64,000 nucleotides of DNA from an uncultured Roseicyclus sp. (GCA_947491935.1 CANLLF010000003.1:62001-126000); one strand, 5' to 3'; shown: positions 47,949 to 57,723, numbered from the stretch's first letter. Made by a program: numbers and translations. Notes: generated by a model not told the origin, from the letters alone.

Positions 47949-48835
47949 TTGTCGGCATTGCCGTGGCGTGCCTGGCGGCGATCCTTGGGCTGTGGCTGGC
48001 CGGGGCGGACCGGGTGGTCGGCGCCTGGGCGCTGGACGGCCAGCGCGAGGCGCAGGGCGCCATGGCGGGGGCCTTGCGGCAGCTCAGATCCGGGGACAGT
48101 ACCGCCGTTCTGGCCCTGATGGCGATCTCGTTCGGATACGGCTTTTTCCACGCGGTCGGGCCAGGGCATGGCAAGCTTCTGATCGGCGGCTATGGCGTGG
48201 CGCGGGCCATCGGGGCCGGGCGGCTCTCCGCCGTGGCACTGGCCGCGAGCCTCGGGCAGGCGGTGACGGCCATCGTGCTGGTGGGGGCGGGCCTGTGGCT
48301 GATCGGCTGGGGGCGGGAGCAGATGACCGACATGGCTGACCGCCTGTTCGCGCCGCTCAGCTTTGCCGCGATTGCGCTGGTCGGCCTCTGGCTGGTCTGG
48401 CGCGGGGCGCGCGGGCTGTGGCGGATCGGCCAGGTGCCGGACCACGACCATACGGGACACGACCACGCCTGTTCCACCTGCGGCCATGCCCATGCCCCCG
48501 ATCCTGCCGCGCTGGCCCGGGCGCAGAGCCCGCGTGAGGTTGCGGTCCTGATCGGCGCCGTGGCGATCCGGCCCTGCACCGGGGCGCTGTTCGTGCTGAT
48601 CCTGACGGCGCAGATGGGCGTGTTCTGGGCCGGGATCCTTGGCACGCTGGCCATGGCGCTGGGCACCGCATCCGTCACCATCGCCGTGGCCGTCGCCTCC
48701 GTCACAATGCGCCGGGGCGTCCTGGCGGGGTGGAGCGACAGCGTTGTTCTTGCGCGCGCGCAGCCGATCCTGGAACTGGCCATCGGCGCGCTGATCGCGG
48801 CGCTGGCCACGCAACTGGCGCTGGCGGCGCTTTAG
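47936..48835 (+). CDS. Nickel/cobalt exporter, NicO/RcnA family
   Basis: A 299-residue protein with at least six membrane segments, the family motif GYGFFHAVGPGHGKLLIGGY, and a histidine-rich loop (PDHDHTGHDHACSTCGHAHA) between segments. It should export Ni2+ or Co2+ (or related metals) across the inner membrane. The gene overlaps DUF1007 by 13 bases and converges with the MATE gene, sharing four bases. Confidence 0.9.
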   Translation: MRWLIVGIAVACLAAILGLWLAGADRVVGAWALDGQREAQGAMAGALRQLRSGDSTAVLALMAISFGYGFFHAVGPGHGKLLIGGYGVARAIGAGRLSAVALAASLGQAVTAIVLVGAGLWLIGWGREQMTDMADRLFAPLSFAAIALVGLWLVWRGARGLWRIGQVPDHDHTGHDHACSTCGHAHAPDPAALARAQSPREVAVLIGAVAIRPCTGALFVLILTAQMGVFWAGILGTLAMALGTASVTIAVAVASVTMRRGVLAGWSDSVVLARAQPILELAIGALIAALATQLALAAL

Positions 48836-50184
48836 GCCGGTACCGCCGCGCGCCGGGCGATCCGCACGAACCGGGTGATCAAGAGCACACCGGCGATCCC
48901 GAGCCCGATCACCAGACCGGCCCAGATCCCTTCCCCATCCCAGCCAAGCGGCAGGCCCAGAAGATAGGCGCAGGGCACCCCGATCAGCCAATAGCTGATG
49001 AAGGCATAGATCATCGGGATGGTGGTATCCTTCACCCCGCGCAGCAGGCCAAGCGCCATGACCTGCGCCGCATCGGCCAGCTGGAAGATCGCGGCCACCA
49101 CCAGAAGGCTGGCGCCGACGGTGATGATCTGATCGCGCAGCGGGTCGGTCGGATCCACGAAGAGGCCCACAAGGGGCGCGGCGAGGGAGACGAAAAAGAT
49201 GATCGTCGCGGTCACCATCAGGCCGGAGAGCAACAGGGCGGCGCGCGCGGCCTGCGCCAGCCCGTCGGCATCGCCCTTGCTCCAGGCCCGCCCGGCGCGG
49301 ATCGTGGCCGCCGAGCTGAGCCCGATATGGACCATGAACGTGGCCGAAGTGATCTGCAGCGCGATACCATGGGCCGCCAGCTCCAGCGTGCCGATCCAGC
49401 CCATCATGATCATCGTCGCCATGAACAGACCCGACTCGGCCAGAAGCGTCAGGGCGATGGGCCAGCCAAGGCGGAACACTTCGGCCAAGGCGCCGGGATC
49501 GGGCCGCCAGAACCGCGCGAAGAGATCATAGTCGCGCAGGCCCTCGGCCCGTGCCGCATAGACCGCCAGCACCGCGAAGATCAGCAGATGGGTGCCAAGC
49601 GAGGCGATGGCCGCGCCGCGGATCCCCAGCTCCGGCGCGCCGAGATTGCCGAAGATCAACACCCAGTTGAGCGCGATATTCAGGACGAAACCGCCAAGCC
49701 ACGCCCAGAGCACGATATTGGGCCGGTCCAGCGCCGAGAGATGCGAGCGCAACACCGTGAGCAAGACGCCCGGCCAGATCGCCCACCCCGCGATCATCAG
49801 GTAGGTGCCCGCATCCCGGGCAATCTGGGGCGTCTGGCCCATCGCGAGAAGCAGCGCTTCGGAATACCAGAATATCGGCATTGACAGCGCGGCAAAGCCG
49901 GCCCCGATCCAGAGGCCCATCCGCGTGACACGCCGCACCTGCCGCGTATCATCGAGCGCAAAGGCCGCCGCCACCATCGGCATCACGGCAAGGCCGAACC
50001 CCATGCCAAGGATCAGGATCAGATGGAAGAACGACGCGCCAAGCGCCACGGCGGCCAGCTCCTCCACCCCGTACCAGCCCATCATCACCGTGTCGGTCAG
50101 GCCGATGGCCGTCTGCGCCAACTGGCCCCCGATCAGCGGCAGGCCAAGCTTGAGCGTGGCGCGGATATGATCGGTGAAGGTCAT
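48832..50184 (-). CDS. MATE-family multidrug/toxin exporter
   Basis: A 450-residue protein with 12 predicted helices and the MATE pattern of two six-helix halves: TLKLGLPLIGGQLAQTAIGL near the start, GWPIALTLLAESGLFMATMI at the start of the second half, and conserved Glu and Gln in the helices. It exports cationic compounds using sodium or proton gradients. It converges with the nickel/cobalt exporter and has repeat-containing DNA on its upstream side. Confidence 0.93.
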   Translation of the reverse strand: MTFTDHIRATLKLGLPLIGGQLAQTAIGLTDTVMMGWYGVEELAAVALGASFFHLILILGMGFGLAVMPMVAAAFALDDTRQVRRVTRMGLWIGAGFAALSMPIFWYSEALLLAMGQTPQIARDAGTYLMIAGWAIWPGVLLTVLRSHLSALDRPNIVLWAWLGGFVLNIALNWVLIFGNLGAPELGIRGAAIASLGTHLLIFAVLAVYAARAEGLRDYDLFARFWRPDPGALAEVFRLGWPIALTLLAESGLFMATMIMMGWIGTLELAAHGIALQITSATFMVHIGLSSAATIRAGRAWSKGDADGLAQAARAALLLSGLMVTATIIFFVSLAAPLVGLFVDPTDPLRDQIITVGASLLVVAAIFQLADAAQVMALGLLRGVKDTTIPMIYAFISYWLIGVPCAYLLGLPLGWDGEGIWAGLVIGLGIAGVLLITRFVRIARRAAVPA

Positions 50185-50515
50185 GGATCGCGCTTACGCC
50201 CGGGGACAGATGGGGGCAAGCGTCAGGCACGCCCGGGGGTCAGATTGTCACCCGCCGATGGTCGTGGGCGGATCGCGTGTTTGCGCCCGCTGACGCGGTC
50301 GGTTCGTTTGGGGTTTGCGCCCGCTAACGCGGTCGCCGGGGGCCTCGCGCCCTGCGGGCGCTCGGCAAAGTGGCCCTGCCGGGCGCGTGCGGGGCTGCGC
50401 CACTGGCCCCATGTACCATCGGGTTTGAGGGAGCGCAGCCGCGCCGGGCCCCGGCCCGGCGCCACCGCCGTCGCGGGGCGCAAATGTGCGTCAGCACATG
50501 AGCACGCGCGGCAGG
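50185..50515. repeat. Intergenic region with direct and palindromic repeats
   Basis: About 330 bases without a gene. A 23-base direct repeat (GTTTGCGCCCGCTGACGCGG, and TCG) occurs at 50279-50301 and 50313-50335 with one mismatch. Next to it is the GCCGGGGGCCTCGCGC block shared with 34759-34800, and later a self-complementary run GCCGGGCCCCGGCCCGGC at about 50452-50469. It looks like degenerate intergenic repeat material of the element A/B kind. Confidence 0.55.
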
Positions 50516-51889
50516 TCAGCTGGCGAGCCCGCCGAGGATCCGCGCCCAGGACCGGATGCCGTGATGAAAGCTCGACAGGTCGTATTTCTCGTTCGGCGAA
50601 TGGATCGCATCATCATCCTTGCCGAAGCCCGCCAGGATCGAATCCATGCCGAGGATGTCCTTGAAATACCCGGCCACCGGGATCGATCCGCCGGAGCCGA
50701 TAAACGCCGCCTCATTGGGCCATTCATCGCTGAGCGCCTGCCGCGTGACCTGAAAGGCGGGGTGGGAGATGTCCATCTGGCTGGCGGGCGAGGCACCGTG
50801 GCCCTCGAAGCTGACGCTGCAATCGGCGGGCAATTGCGCCTCCACCCAGGCGCGGAAGCTCTTGCGCAGGACGTGCGGGTCCTGTCCCGCCACCAGGCGG
50901 AAGGAGATCTTGGCATGGGCCTGGCTTGGCAGCACCGTCTTGAACCCGGCGCCGGTATAGCCGCCCCAGATCCCGTTCACTTCCGCCGTGGGCCGCGACC
51001 AGATCATCTCCAGCGGCGTGCGGTCGGCCTCGCCCGCGGGCACGCTGAGCCCGACCGGCCCGAGGAATCCCTCCACATCAAAGCCGAGCCCGTCCCATTG
51101 GGCGCGCAACTCATCGCTCAGCTCCGGAATGCCATCGTAGAAACCGGGCACCTGGATCACGCCGTTGTCGTCATGCAGGCCCGCCAGGATGCGGCTCAGC
51201 ACCCGGATCGGGTTCATCGCAACGCCGCCGAACATGCCGGAATGCAGGTCGAGCGACGGGCCGGTGATGGTGATCTCTTCCCCCAGAAGGCCGCGCAGCT
51301 GGGTGGTGATGCCCGGCACCCCGTCGGCGAAGAGGCCGGTATCGCAGATCAGGGCCACCTCGGCTTTCAGCTCCTCGGCATTGGCCTCAAGGAACGGCAC
51401 GAGGGAGGGGGAGCCGGATTCCTCCTCCCCCTCGAAGAAGATCGTCACCTTGGCGGGCAGCTTGCCCGTAACGGCCTTCCACGCGCGGCAGGCCTCCACA
51501 AAGGTCATCAACTGGCCCTTGTCATCGGAGGCACCCCGGCCCCGGATCACCTTCACGCCGTTCTGGTCTTCGATCGCCGGGTCGAACGGGTCGCGGTGCC
51601 AGAGCTCGAGCGGGTCGACCGGCTGGACGTCATAATGGCCGTAGAACAGCACATGGGGGCCGTCATCGGAGCCGTGGGCCACGACCATCGGGTGGCCCGT
51701 GGTGTCACGCACCGAGGCATCGAAGCCGATGCTGGCCAGATCCGCCGCCAGCCAGTCCGCGGCCCTGGCCACCTCGGCATCGAAGGCCGGGTCGGTCGAG
51801 ATCGACTGGATGCGCAGAAGCTCCATCAGGCGGTCGGTCGATTGGTCGAGATCGGCATCGATGCGGGCAAGGACGGCGTCGAGGGACAT
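50516..51889 (-). CDS. M20-family dipeptidase/carboxypeptidase
   Basis: Start at the ATG at 51889, AGGAG five bases upstream; the frame to 52150 is over-extended. The 457-residue protein has the M20 metal-site motifs GHYDVQPVDPLELW, RGASDDKGQLMTF, and FFEGEEESGSPSL, plus the dimerisation domain (LDLHSGMFGGVAMNP) and the last histidine region. It cleaves dipeptides or small amide bonds with two zinc ions in the cytoplasm; the substrate is not known. Confidence 0.93.
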   Translation of the reverse strand: MSLDAVLARIDADLDQSTDRLMELLRIQSISTDPAFDAEVARAADWLAADLASIGFDASVRDTTGHPMVVAHGSDDGPHVLFYGHYDVQPVDPLELWHRDPFDPAIEDQNGVKVIRGRGASDDKGQLMTFVEACRAWKAVTGKLPAKVTIFFEGEEESGSPSLVPFLEANAEELKAEVALICDTGLFADGVPGITTQLRGLLGEEITITGPSLDLHSGMFGGVAMNPIRVLSRILAGLHDDNGVIQVPGFYDGIPELSDELRAQWDGLGFDVEGFLGPVGLSVPAGEADRTPLEMIWSRPTAEVNGIWGGYTGAGFKTVLPSQAHAKISFRLVAGQDPHVLRKSFRAWVEAQLPADCSVSFEGHGASPASQMDISHPAFQVTRQALSDEWPNEAAFIGSGGSIPVAGYFKDILGMDSILAGFGKDDDAIHSPNEKYDLSSFHHGIRSWARILGGLAS

Positions 51890-52283
51890 GTTGGCTCCTG
51901 CGGGTTGGGGGCGTGGTGCGGATATAGTGGAGAGGTGGGCCGGGGGGTGCAAGGTGGGGCGGGCCTCGCCCAAGGGACCGGAGTCAAGGCCGCAGGCCGC
52001 CGGTCCATCGCCGACCCGCCCCCCCCCCCCGGGTTGGCGATTTGGTTGGGCTTGGCGCGTCACAGGGCCGTCGCAAAGGCTTGGCCGGGATAAAGTGCCA
52101 TGCTTGGCCGTTGGATCGCCATCCCGCGGGTCGGCGATGAACCGGCTCATCTCCTCCCCCCAACTCCCGCCTTTGTGATCGGTGGTGAGTTTCTTTTCTC
52201 AACACCCTTGGTCTACCGTTGCGCCTACACGTCGCCCCAAGGACGGGGCGAAAGGGACAACAAAATCAACAGGGACACCCGTT
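51890..52283. repeat. Intergenic region carrying repeat element B
   Basis: 394 bases without a gene. Element B covers about 51975-52145: a hairpin (GGCC-GCA-GGCC inside GGACCGG/CCGGTCC), then CATCGCCGACCCGC at 52006-52019 and its perfect complement GCGGGTCGGCGATG at 52126-52139 as terminal inverted repeats, enclosing a 12-13 base C-run and the ataaagtgc core shared with element A. The promoter of the following gene must lie in 52146-52283. Confidence 0.65.
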
Positions 52284-52865
52284 ATGACCACCCGCCTACT
52301 TCTTTCCGCCGCCGCCGCCATGGCGCTCAGCGCCGGGGCCGCCCAGGCCCAGGATTGCACCTTCGAGGCCGAGATCCCCGATTTCACCCAGGAGCAGATC
52401 GACGCGCTTTATGAGTGCGTCCGCGATGATCTGCTGGCCAATTACACCGCCGGCGACAACGAGGCGGCGGCCGTCTACCGCGAGTGGGGCCAGGCCCAGA
52501 CCGGCCCGGCGGCCCCCGGTTTCCATGGCGGGCGGTTCCTGAACACGTTTGTTAACGAGGTCGGCTATGACGCCTATATCCAGTACGAAGAGGATGACGA
52601 GACCTTCGAGATGCCCGTGGGCACGGTGATCGCCAAGGAAAGCTATACGCTGCGCGACAACGCCCCACGCCGCGGCCCGCTTTTCATCATGACGCGCGTG
52701 GCCACTGACGATTCCCCCGATACCGATGGCTGGGTCTATTCCGCGGTGCAGCCCAACGGCAATCCGATGGGGATTTCGCAAAGCTTCTGCCACGATTGCC
52801 ATGGCGGCTTCGAATTCTCCGACAGCCTCGGCTATCCCGCCGTTGAGGTGCGTCTGGGCCAGTAA
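52284..52865 (+). CDS. Exported P460-like protein with a CHDCH motif
   Basis: Start at the ATG at 52284 (193 residues), with AGGGA eight bases upstream. A signal peptide (MTTRLLLSAAAAMALSAGAA) precedes the mature part. Near the C-terminus SFCHDCHGGFEFSD holds a C-x-x-C-H heme-binding motif, and the beta-rich middle (GTVIAKESYTLRDNAPRRG) is like cytochrome P460-type proteins. It would carry one heme c in the periplasm. This is inferred from the pattern. No partner genes are adjacent. Confidence 0.72.
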   Translation: MTTRLLLSAAAAMALSAGAAQAQDCTFEAEIPDFTQEQIDALYECVRDDLLANYTAGDNEAAAVYREWGQAQTGPAAPGFHGGRFLNTFVNEVGYDAYIQYEEDDETFEMPVGTVIAKESYTLRDNAPRRGPLFIMTRVATDDSPDTDGWVYSAVQPNGNPMGISQSFCHDCHGGFEFSDSLGYPAVEVRLGQ

Positions 52866-52939
52866 ACCAAGGCGTTCCGGCCCCCGCGCGTACCGCGAGG
52901 GGGCCGATCTGCGGGTCCCGGGCGGATTGACGTCACGTC

Positions 52940-52953
52940 TTGACCCAGATCAA
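52940..52953 (+). promoter_or_regulatory. Fnr-type operator upstream of hemA
   Basis: TTGACCCAGATCAA matches TTGA-N6-TCAA, with the start of the right half ATCAA as in the Fnr consensus. It lies about 135 bases before the hemA start. Fnr-type control of hemA is established in Rhodobacter species, so this position is expected. Confidence 0.7.
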
Positions 52954-53087
52954 GGCCCCCATCGCGGCATTTTGTAACTTGGCCAAACCGGCGCTCGCGC
53001 CATATGTCAGGCCAATCGCGGGGGCGACTCCGCCAAAGCCAGCGTTCTTACGGGGTGGATTGCCGCCCCCGGAAGGGAGAACCGCCA

Positions 53088-54311
53088 GTGAATTACGAGA
53101 CCGCGCTCGACGCCGCCCTGGGCAAATTGCACGAGGAAGGCCGTTACCGGACGTTCATCGATATCGAACGCCGCAAGGGGCAATTCCCCCACGCCGTCTG
53201 GAAAAAGCCCGACGGGTCGGAGCAGGAGATCACCGTCTGGTGCGGCAACGATTATCTGGGCATGGGCCAGCACCCGGTTGTGCTCGACGCCATGCACGAG
53301 GCGCTGGAAGCGACCGGCGCGGGGTCCGGCGGGACGCGGAATATCTCGGGCACGACGGTGTATCACAAGGCGCTTGAGGCGGAGCTGAGCGATCTGCACG
53401 CCAAAGAAGCGGCGCTGATCTTCACCAGCGCCTATATCGCCAATGACGCCACTTTAAGTACGCTGCCTAAACTCTTCCCCGGCCTCATTATTTACTCCGA
53501 TGCACTCAACCATGCCTCGATGATCGAAGGCGTGCGGCGCAATGGCGGGGCGAAGCGGATCTTCCGCCACAACGACGTCGCCCACCTGCGCGAATTGCTG
53601 GAGGCCGACGATCCCGAGGCGCCGAAGCTGATCGCCTTCGAATCGATCTATTCGATGGATGGCGATTTCGGTCCGATCGAGGCGATCTGTGATCTGGCCG
53701 ATGAATTCGGCGCGCTGACCTATCTCGACGAGGTCCATGCCGTGGGCATGTACGGCGCGCGCGGGGCCGGGGTGGCGGAGCGCGACGGGTTGATGGATCG
53801 GATCGACATCATCAACGGCACGCTTGGCAAGGCGTTCGGCGTGCATGGCGGCTATATCGCGGCATCCGATAAAATGTGTGACGCCGTAAGGTCTTACGCG
53901 CCGGGCTTCATCTTCACCACATCGATCCCGCCCGCGGTTGCGGCAGGTGCCGCGGCCTCTGTCCGCTGGCTGAAGAATCACCCCGAACTCCGCGACCTGC
54001 AACAGGAGCGCGCCGCCGCGCTCAAGCTGCGGCTCAAGGGCCTTGGCCTGCCAATCATCGATCACGGCTCCCATATCGTGCCGGTCATGGTGGGCGATCC
54101 GGTGCACACCAAGGCGATCTCCGACATGCTGCTGGAGGATTTCGGTATCTACGTGCAGCCGATCAACTACCCCACCGTGCCGCGCGGCACCGAGCGGCTG
54201 CGCTTCACACCGTCGCCGGTGCATGACCCCAAGATGCTGGACGGGCTGGTGCAGGCGATGGACGGGCTGTGGTCGCACTGTGCGCTCAATCGGCAGGAAC
54301 TGGCGGGCTAG
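53088..54311 (+). CDS. hemA: 5-aminolevulinate synthase
   Basis: I use the GTG at 53088 (GGGAGA seven bases upstream; 407 residues, the usual size) over longer in-frame starts. It is a fold type I PLP enzyme with [13 protein letters not shown]-like substrate loop ([16 protein letters not shown]), the cofactor Asp in [12 protein letters not shown], and the Schiff-base lysine K248 in [14 protein letters not shown]. It joins glycine and succinyl-CoA to start tetrapyrrole synthesis. The upstream Fnr-type box suggests oxygen control. Confidence 0.97.
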   Translation: MNYETALDAALGKLHEEGRYRTFIDIERRKGQFPHAVWKKPDGSEQEITVWCGNDYLGMGQHPVVLDAMHEALEATGAGSGGTRNISGTTVYHKALEAELSDLHAKEAALIFTSAYIANDATLSTLPKLFPGLIIYSDALNHASMIEGVRRNGGAKRIFRHNDVAHLRELLEADDPEAPKLIAFESIYSMDGDFGPIEAICDLADEFGALTYLDEVHAVGMYGARGAGVAERDGLMDRIDIINGTLGKAFGVHGGYIAASDKMCDAVRSYAPGFIFTTSIPPAVAAGAAASVRWLKNHPELRDLQQERAAALKLRLKGLGLPIIDHGSHIVPVMVGDPVHTKAISDMLLEDFGIYVQPINYPTVPRGTERLRFTPSPVHDPKMLDGLVQAMDGLWSHCALNRQELAG

Positions 54312-54333
54312 ACCCCCAGCATTTGCGGGGTCT
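54310..54333 (+). terminator. Hairpin at the end of hemA
   Basis: AGACCCC pairs with GGGGTCT over a ten-base loop; the stem begins inside the hemA stop. There is no T-run, so it may act as a weak terminator or a 3'-end stabiliser. Confidence 0.5.
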
Positions 54334-54551
54334 GCGCCCCTGAACCCGCCGCGCCCCCGCGCGCAATTGGCGCGGTTTTGGGCAGGTCCCTGAAATTCCG
54401 TTAAAATCGTGGGCTGAAACACGCCGAAAGCGCGCGCGGAAGTGTTCAAAAGGGTGCAACACCCCCAAAACCCGTGATACCCACGATAAAAGTCTGCGGA
54501 GATCCTTTGGGAATCATCCGTTATGGGGTAACATCTAGGGACAGAAGGGCA

Positions 54552-54574
54552 GGCCACCACTAGGCATGGTGGCC
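54552..54574 (+). other. Hairpin in the leader region of the RodZ-like gene
   Basis: GGCCACCA pairs perfectly with TGGTGGCC over a seven-base loop, 26 bases before the start codon. It is the only structured element in the 289-base gap after hemA besides that gene's terminator hairpin; the promoter was not identified. Confidence 0.45.
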
Positions 54575-54600
54575 GAACCCATAGAATCGGGGCAGGCCAT

Positions 54601-56040
54601 ATGGGCCAGGATAATGCTCAGCATTGGGACAGCGACGATCAGGATCGGGCCCGCGCCTTCGATCCGGTCGATATTCCTGTGTCCACGCCCCCGCCAGCTT
54701 TCGACGGATATGACCTTCTAGATGTGCCGCTGGGGGATCTGCTCCGCGGCGAGCGGGCGACCCTTGGAAAATCCCTGCTGGATGTCGAGCGCGAGCTTCG
54801 GATTCGCGCCACCTATATCGCGGCCATCGAAAACGGCGATGTCGGCGCGTTCCAGTCCCAGGGTTTCATCGCGGGCTACGTGCGCTCCTACGCCAAATAT
54901 CTCGGGATCGAACCGGAATGGACGTTCCGCCGCTTCTGCGACGAAACCGGTTTTCGCGGCATCCATGGCAGCGCGGGCGGGCAGGCGGCGGACGTCAAAC
55001 GCTCGATTTCCGATGCGCCCCGGCGGCTTGATCCCAACGAGGTCATGTCGACCACCCGGATCTCCTATGCCCCTGTAGACAATAGCATCTTTGCCCGGGT
55101 CGAGCCCGGCGCGCTTGGCTCCATCGCGGTGCTGCTCGTGCTGGCCGTGGGCATCGGCTACGGCGCCTGGGCGATCCTGAACGATATTCAGCGGCTCAAC
55201 ATCGCCCCGATCGATGAGGCCCCCTCCGTGCCATTGGCGCAGCTGGACCCGCTGGCGGGCGCCACCGAAGGCGCGTTCGACGTGGCCCAGGGCTTCGACA
55301 TCGCCGTGCCGGGCCCCGAAAGCGTGGACCGGCTCTACCGCCCGCAAGCGCTTGAAGCGCCGGTCCTGACACCGCGCGACGGCGCCCTGGCGACGCTTGA
55401 TCCCAACGAGGTGGGCGCGCTGAACGTACAGGGCACAACTCCTCGCGCCGCGCCGCAACTGGCCGCCAACGGGCAAGCCACGGCGGGCGTTCAGGTGACG
55501 CAGGCCCCCGATCAGGTCCTGATCTTTGCAACCCGCCCCACTTGGGTGCGGGTGACCTCGGCCAGCGGCGATACGATTGACGAAATGACGCTGAATGCGG
55601 GCGACAGCTATGTGGTTGCGGAAACCGGCACGCCCCCGCTTTTGCGGACCGGCAATGCGGGATCGCTATATTTTGCCGTCAATGGCGTGGCGCTTGGCCC
55701 GGCGGGTGAGGGCGCCTCCATCGTTCGGGATATCGAGCTTACGGCGGATGCGCTGACGACCAATTTCGCAATTGCCGATACCAGCGCCGATCCCGACCTG
55801 CCGGAAATCGCCTCCCTCGTGCTCGACGCCGCGGCGCTGCCCGCCGCACCGGTTGTGGTGCCGGAGCAGCAGCAGGCGGGAGTGGTCTACAACCCCACCG
55901 GGGCGGGAACCGATGGGCCGCAGCCGCTCTTCCCCGATCTGCCCGCCGATGTCGCCGCCGCCGTCATTGCCAGCAATGCGCTGCCCGTGGTGGTGCTAAC
56001 GCCCGGCCCCGACGATATGCGCCCGCTTCAGCGGCCGTAG
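54601..56040 (+). CDS. RodZ-like membrane protein with HTH and DUF4115 domains
   Basis: A 479-residue protein. The N-terminal HTH domain (DLLRGERATLGKSLLDVERE, LRIRATYIAAIENGDVGAF) is followed by a basic stretch, one membrane helix (LGSIAVLLVLAVGIGYGAWA, about residue 177), a long Pro/Ala-rich linker, and a periplasmic DUF4115-type beta-domain (PTWVRVTSASGDTIDEMTLN, AGDSYVVAETGTPPLLRTGN). This matches RodZ, which connects MreB to the cell-shape machinery. The C-terminal extension is long. Start at 54601 ATG, preceded by GGGGCAGG. Confidence 0.82.
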   Translation: MGQDNAQHWDSDDQDRARAFDPVDIPVSTPPPAFDGYDLLDVPLGDLLRGERATLGKSLLDVERELRIRATYIAAIENGDVGAFQSQGFIAGYVRSYAKYLGIEPEWTFRRFCDETGFRGIHGSAGGQAADVKRSISDAPRRLDPNEVMSTTRISYAPVDNSIFARVEPGALGSIAVLLVLAVGIGYGAWAILNDIQRLNIAPIDEAPSVPLAQLDPLAGATEGAFDVAQGFDIAVPGPESVDRLYRPQALEAPVLTPRDGALATLDPNEVGALNVQGTTPRAAPQLAANGQATAGVQVTQAPDQVLIFATRPTWVRVTSASGDTIDEMTLNAGDSYVVAETGTPPLLRTGNAGSLYFAVNGVALGPAGEGASIVRDIELTADALTTNFAIADTSADPDLPEIASLVLDAAALPAAPVVVPEQQQAGVVYNPTGAGTDGPQPLFPDLPADVAAAVIASNALPVVVLTPGPDDMRPLQRP

Positions 56041-56187
56041 CAGCGTCACCACGTCCCGATTGCTCGGCGGTTTGGCCCGCGCCTGGCCAAAGCCGGGCCG
56101 GGCATTTTGCAGCACCCGCCCGCCGCACATTGTTCCGCCCGCGTGACAGGTCTATCTTACAGGCAATCGGTGCGAAGAGGCCCCTGC

Positions 56188-57321
56188 ATGTCCCACAATC
56201 CCATCCGCCCCTGGCGCAACATCGACCGTCGCAAGAGCCGCCAGATCATGGTGGGCGACGTGCCGGTGGGGGGCGACGCGCCGATCTCTGTCCAGACGAT
56301 GACCAACACGCTGACCACCGACGCCCGGGCCACCATCGCGCAGGTGGTTGCGGCGGCGGAGGCTGGGGCGGATATCGTGCGGGTCTCGGTGCCCGATGAG
56401 GCGTCGTCCCGGGCGCTCCACGAGATCGTCCGCGAAAGCCCGGTGCCGATCGTGGCGGATATCCATTTCCACTACAAACGCGGGATCGAGGCGGCGGAGG
56501 CCGGCGCGGCCTGCCTGCGGATCAACCCTGGCAATATCGGGGATGAGAGCCGCGTGAAGGAGGTGATCCGGGCCGCGCGCGACAACAATTGCTCCATCCG
56601 GATCGGCGTGAATGCGGGGTCGCTGGAAAAGCATCTGCTGGAGAAATATGGCGAGCCGTGCCCCGATGCGATGGTCGAAAGCGGGCTGCACCATATCAAG
56701 ATCCTTGAAGACAACGACTTTCACGAATTCAAGATCTCGATGAAAGCGTCGGACATCTTCATGACGGCGGCGGCCTATCAACAGCTAGCCGAACAGACCG
56801 ACGCCCCGTTCCATATGGGCATCACCGAGGCGGGCGGGTTCGTCGGCGGCACGGTGAAATCCGCGATTGGCCTGGGCAATCTGCTCTGGGCCGGGATCGG
56901 CGATACGATGCGTGTGAGCCTGAGCGCGGACCCGGTGGAAGAGGTGAAGATCGGCTTCGAGATCCTGAAATCTCTGGGGCTGCGGCACCGGGGCGTCAAC
57001 ATCATCTCCTGCCCGTCCTGTGCGCGGCAGGGCTTCGACGTGATCAAGACGGTCGAGGTGCTGGAGCAGCGGCTGGAACATATCAAGACGCCGATGAGCC
57101 TTTCGATCATTGGCTGCGTCGTCAACGGACCCGGTGAGGCGCTGATGACCGATGTCGGCTTCACCGGCGGTGGGGCCGGCAGCGGCATGGTCTATCTCGC
57201 GGGCAAGCAGAGCCACAAGATGAGCAATGACCAGATGGTCGACCACATCGTCGAACAGGTCGAGAAGAAGGCGGCGCAGATCGAGGCCGAGAAGGCCGCT
57301 TCAGAACAGGCCGCCGAATAG
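56188..57321 (+). CDS. ispG: 4-hydroxy-3-methylbut-2-enyl diphosphate synthase (flavodoxin)
   Basis: Start at the ATG at 56188, preceded by AAGAGG (377 residues). It has the TIM-barrel part ([37 protein letters not shown]) and the [4Fe-4S] domain with cysteines 275, 278 and 310 (SCPSCARQ and [11 protein letters not shown], with the conserved Glu317). It reduces cyclic MEcPP to HMBPP in the MEP isoprenoid pathway. A rhodanese gene follows on the same strand after 24 bases. Confidence 0.96.
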   Translation: MSHNPIRPWRNIDRRKSRQIMVGDVPVGGDAPISVQTMTNTLTTDARATIAQVVAAAEAGADIVRVSVPDEASSRALHEIVRESPVPIVADIHFHYKRGIEAAEAGAACLRINPGNIGDESRVKEVIRAARDNNCSIRIGVNAGSLEKHLLEKYGEPCPDAMVESGLHHIKILEDNDFHEFKISMKASDIFMTAAAYQQLAEQTDAPFHMGITEAGGFVGGTVKSAIGLGNLLWAGIGDTMRVSLSADPVEEVKIGFEILKSLGLRHRGVNIISCPSCARQGFDVIKTVEVLEQRLEHIKTPMSLSIIGCVVNGPGEALMTDVGFTGGGAGSGMVYLAGKQSHKMSNDQMVDHIVEQVEKKAAQIEAEKAASEQAAE

Positions 57322-57345
57322 GGCCGGCCGAATGGGGAGAGACCG

Positions 57346-57723
57346 ATGAAGACTGCCAAGGATTACATGGAGGCCGCCAATGCCTCCGTCCCGAAACTGT
57401 CCGCCGAGGACGCCATCGCCAGGCACGCGAGCGGGCAAGGCACGTTCATCGATGTGCGCGACAGTTCTGACCTCAAACAAAGCGGCACGATCAAGGGCGC
57501 CCACCACATCCCGCGCGGCATGATCGAGTTCCGCGCCGATCCCGCCGTGGAGGCGCTTTACGATCCGGTCTTTCAGAAGGACGCCGAGATTTACCTGATC
57601 TGCGGCGCGGGCGGCCAGGCGGCGCTGGCGGGCAAGACCCTGCAGGATATGGGGTTTACAAATGTCACAAATATCGGCGGCTTCCCGGCCTGGAAAGAGG
57701 CCGGCGGCCCGACCGAGGCCTGA
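57346..57723 (+). CDS. Rhodanese-like domain protein
   Basis: A 125-residue single-domain protein with a rhodanese fold: FIDVRDSSDLKQSGTIKGAH and the active-loop cysteine Cys86 in YLICGAGGQAALAGK, followed by NIGGFPAWKEAGGP. It lacks a signal peptide, so it acts in the cytoplasm in sulfur transfer or persulfide handling. It follows ispG closely; a role in iron-sulfur supply is only a guess. Confidence 0.88.
   Translation: MKTAKDYMEAANASVPKLSAEDAIARHASGQGTFIDVRDSSDLKQSGTIKGAHHIPRGMIEFRADPAVEALYDPVFQKDAEIYLICGAGGQAALAGKTLQDMGFTNVTNIGGFPAWKEAGGPTEA

Noticed and set aside
52018-52031. Poly-C run as a possible phase-variable switch
   Set aside because: It lies in a non-coding repeat element more than 200 bases from any start codon. 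Phase variation is not supported.
51898-52150. N-terminal extension of the M20 peptidase frame to 52150
   Set aside because: The extension reads through the repeat element; the ATG at 51889 has a good ribosome binding site and begins the family's normal sequence.
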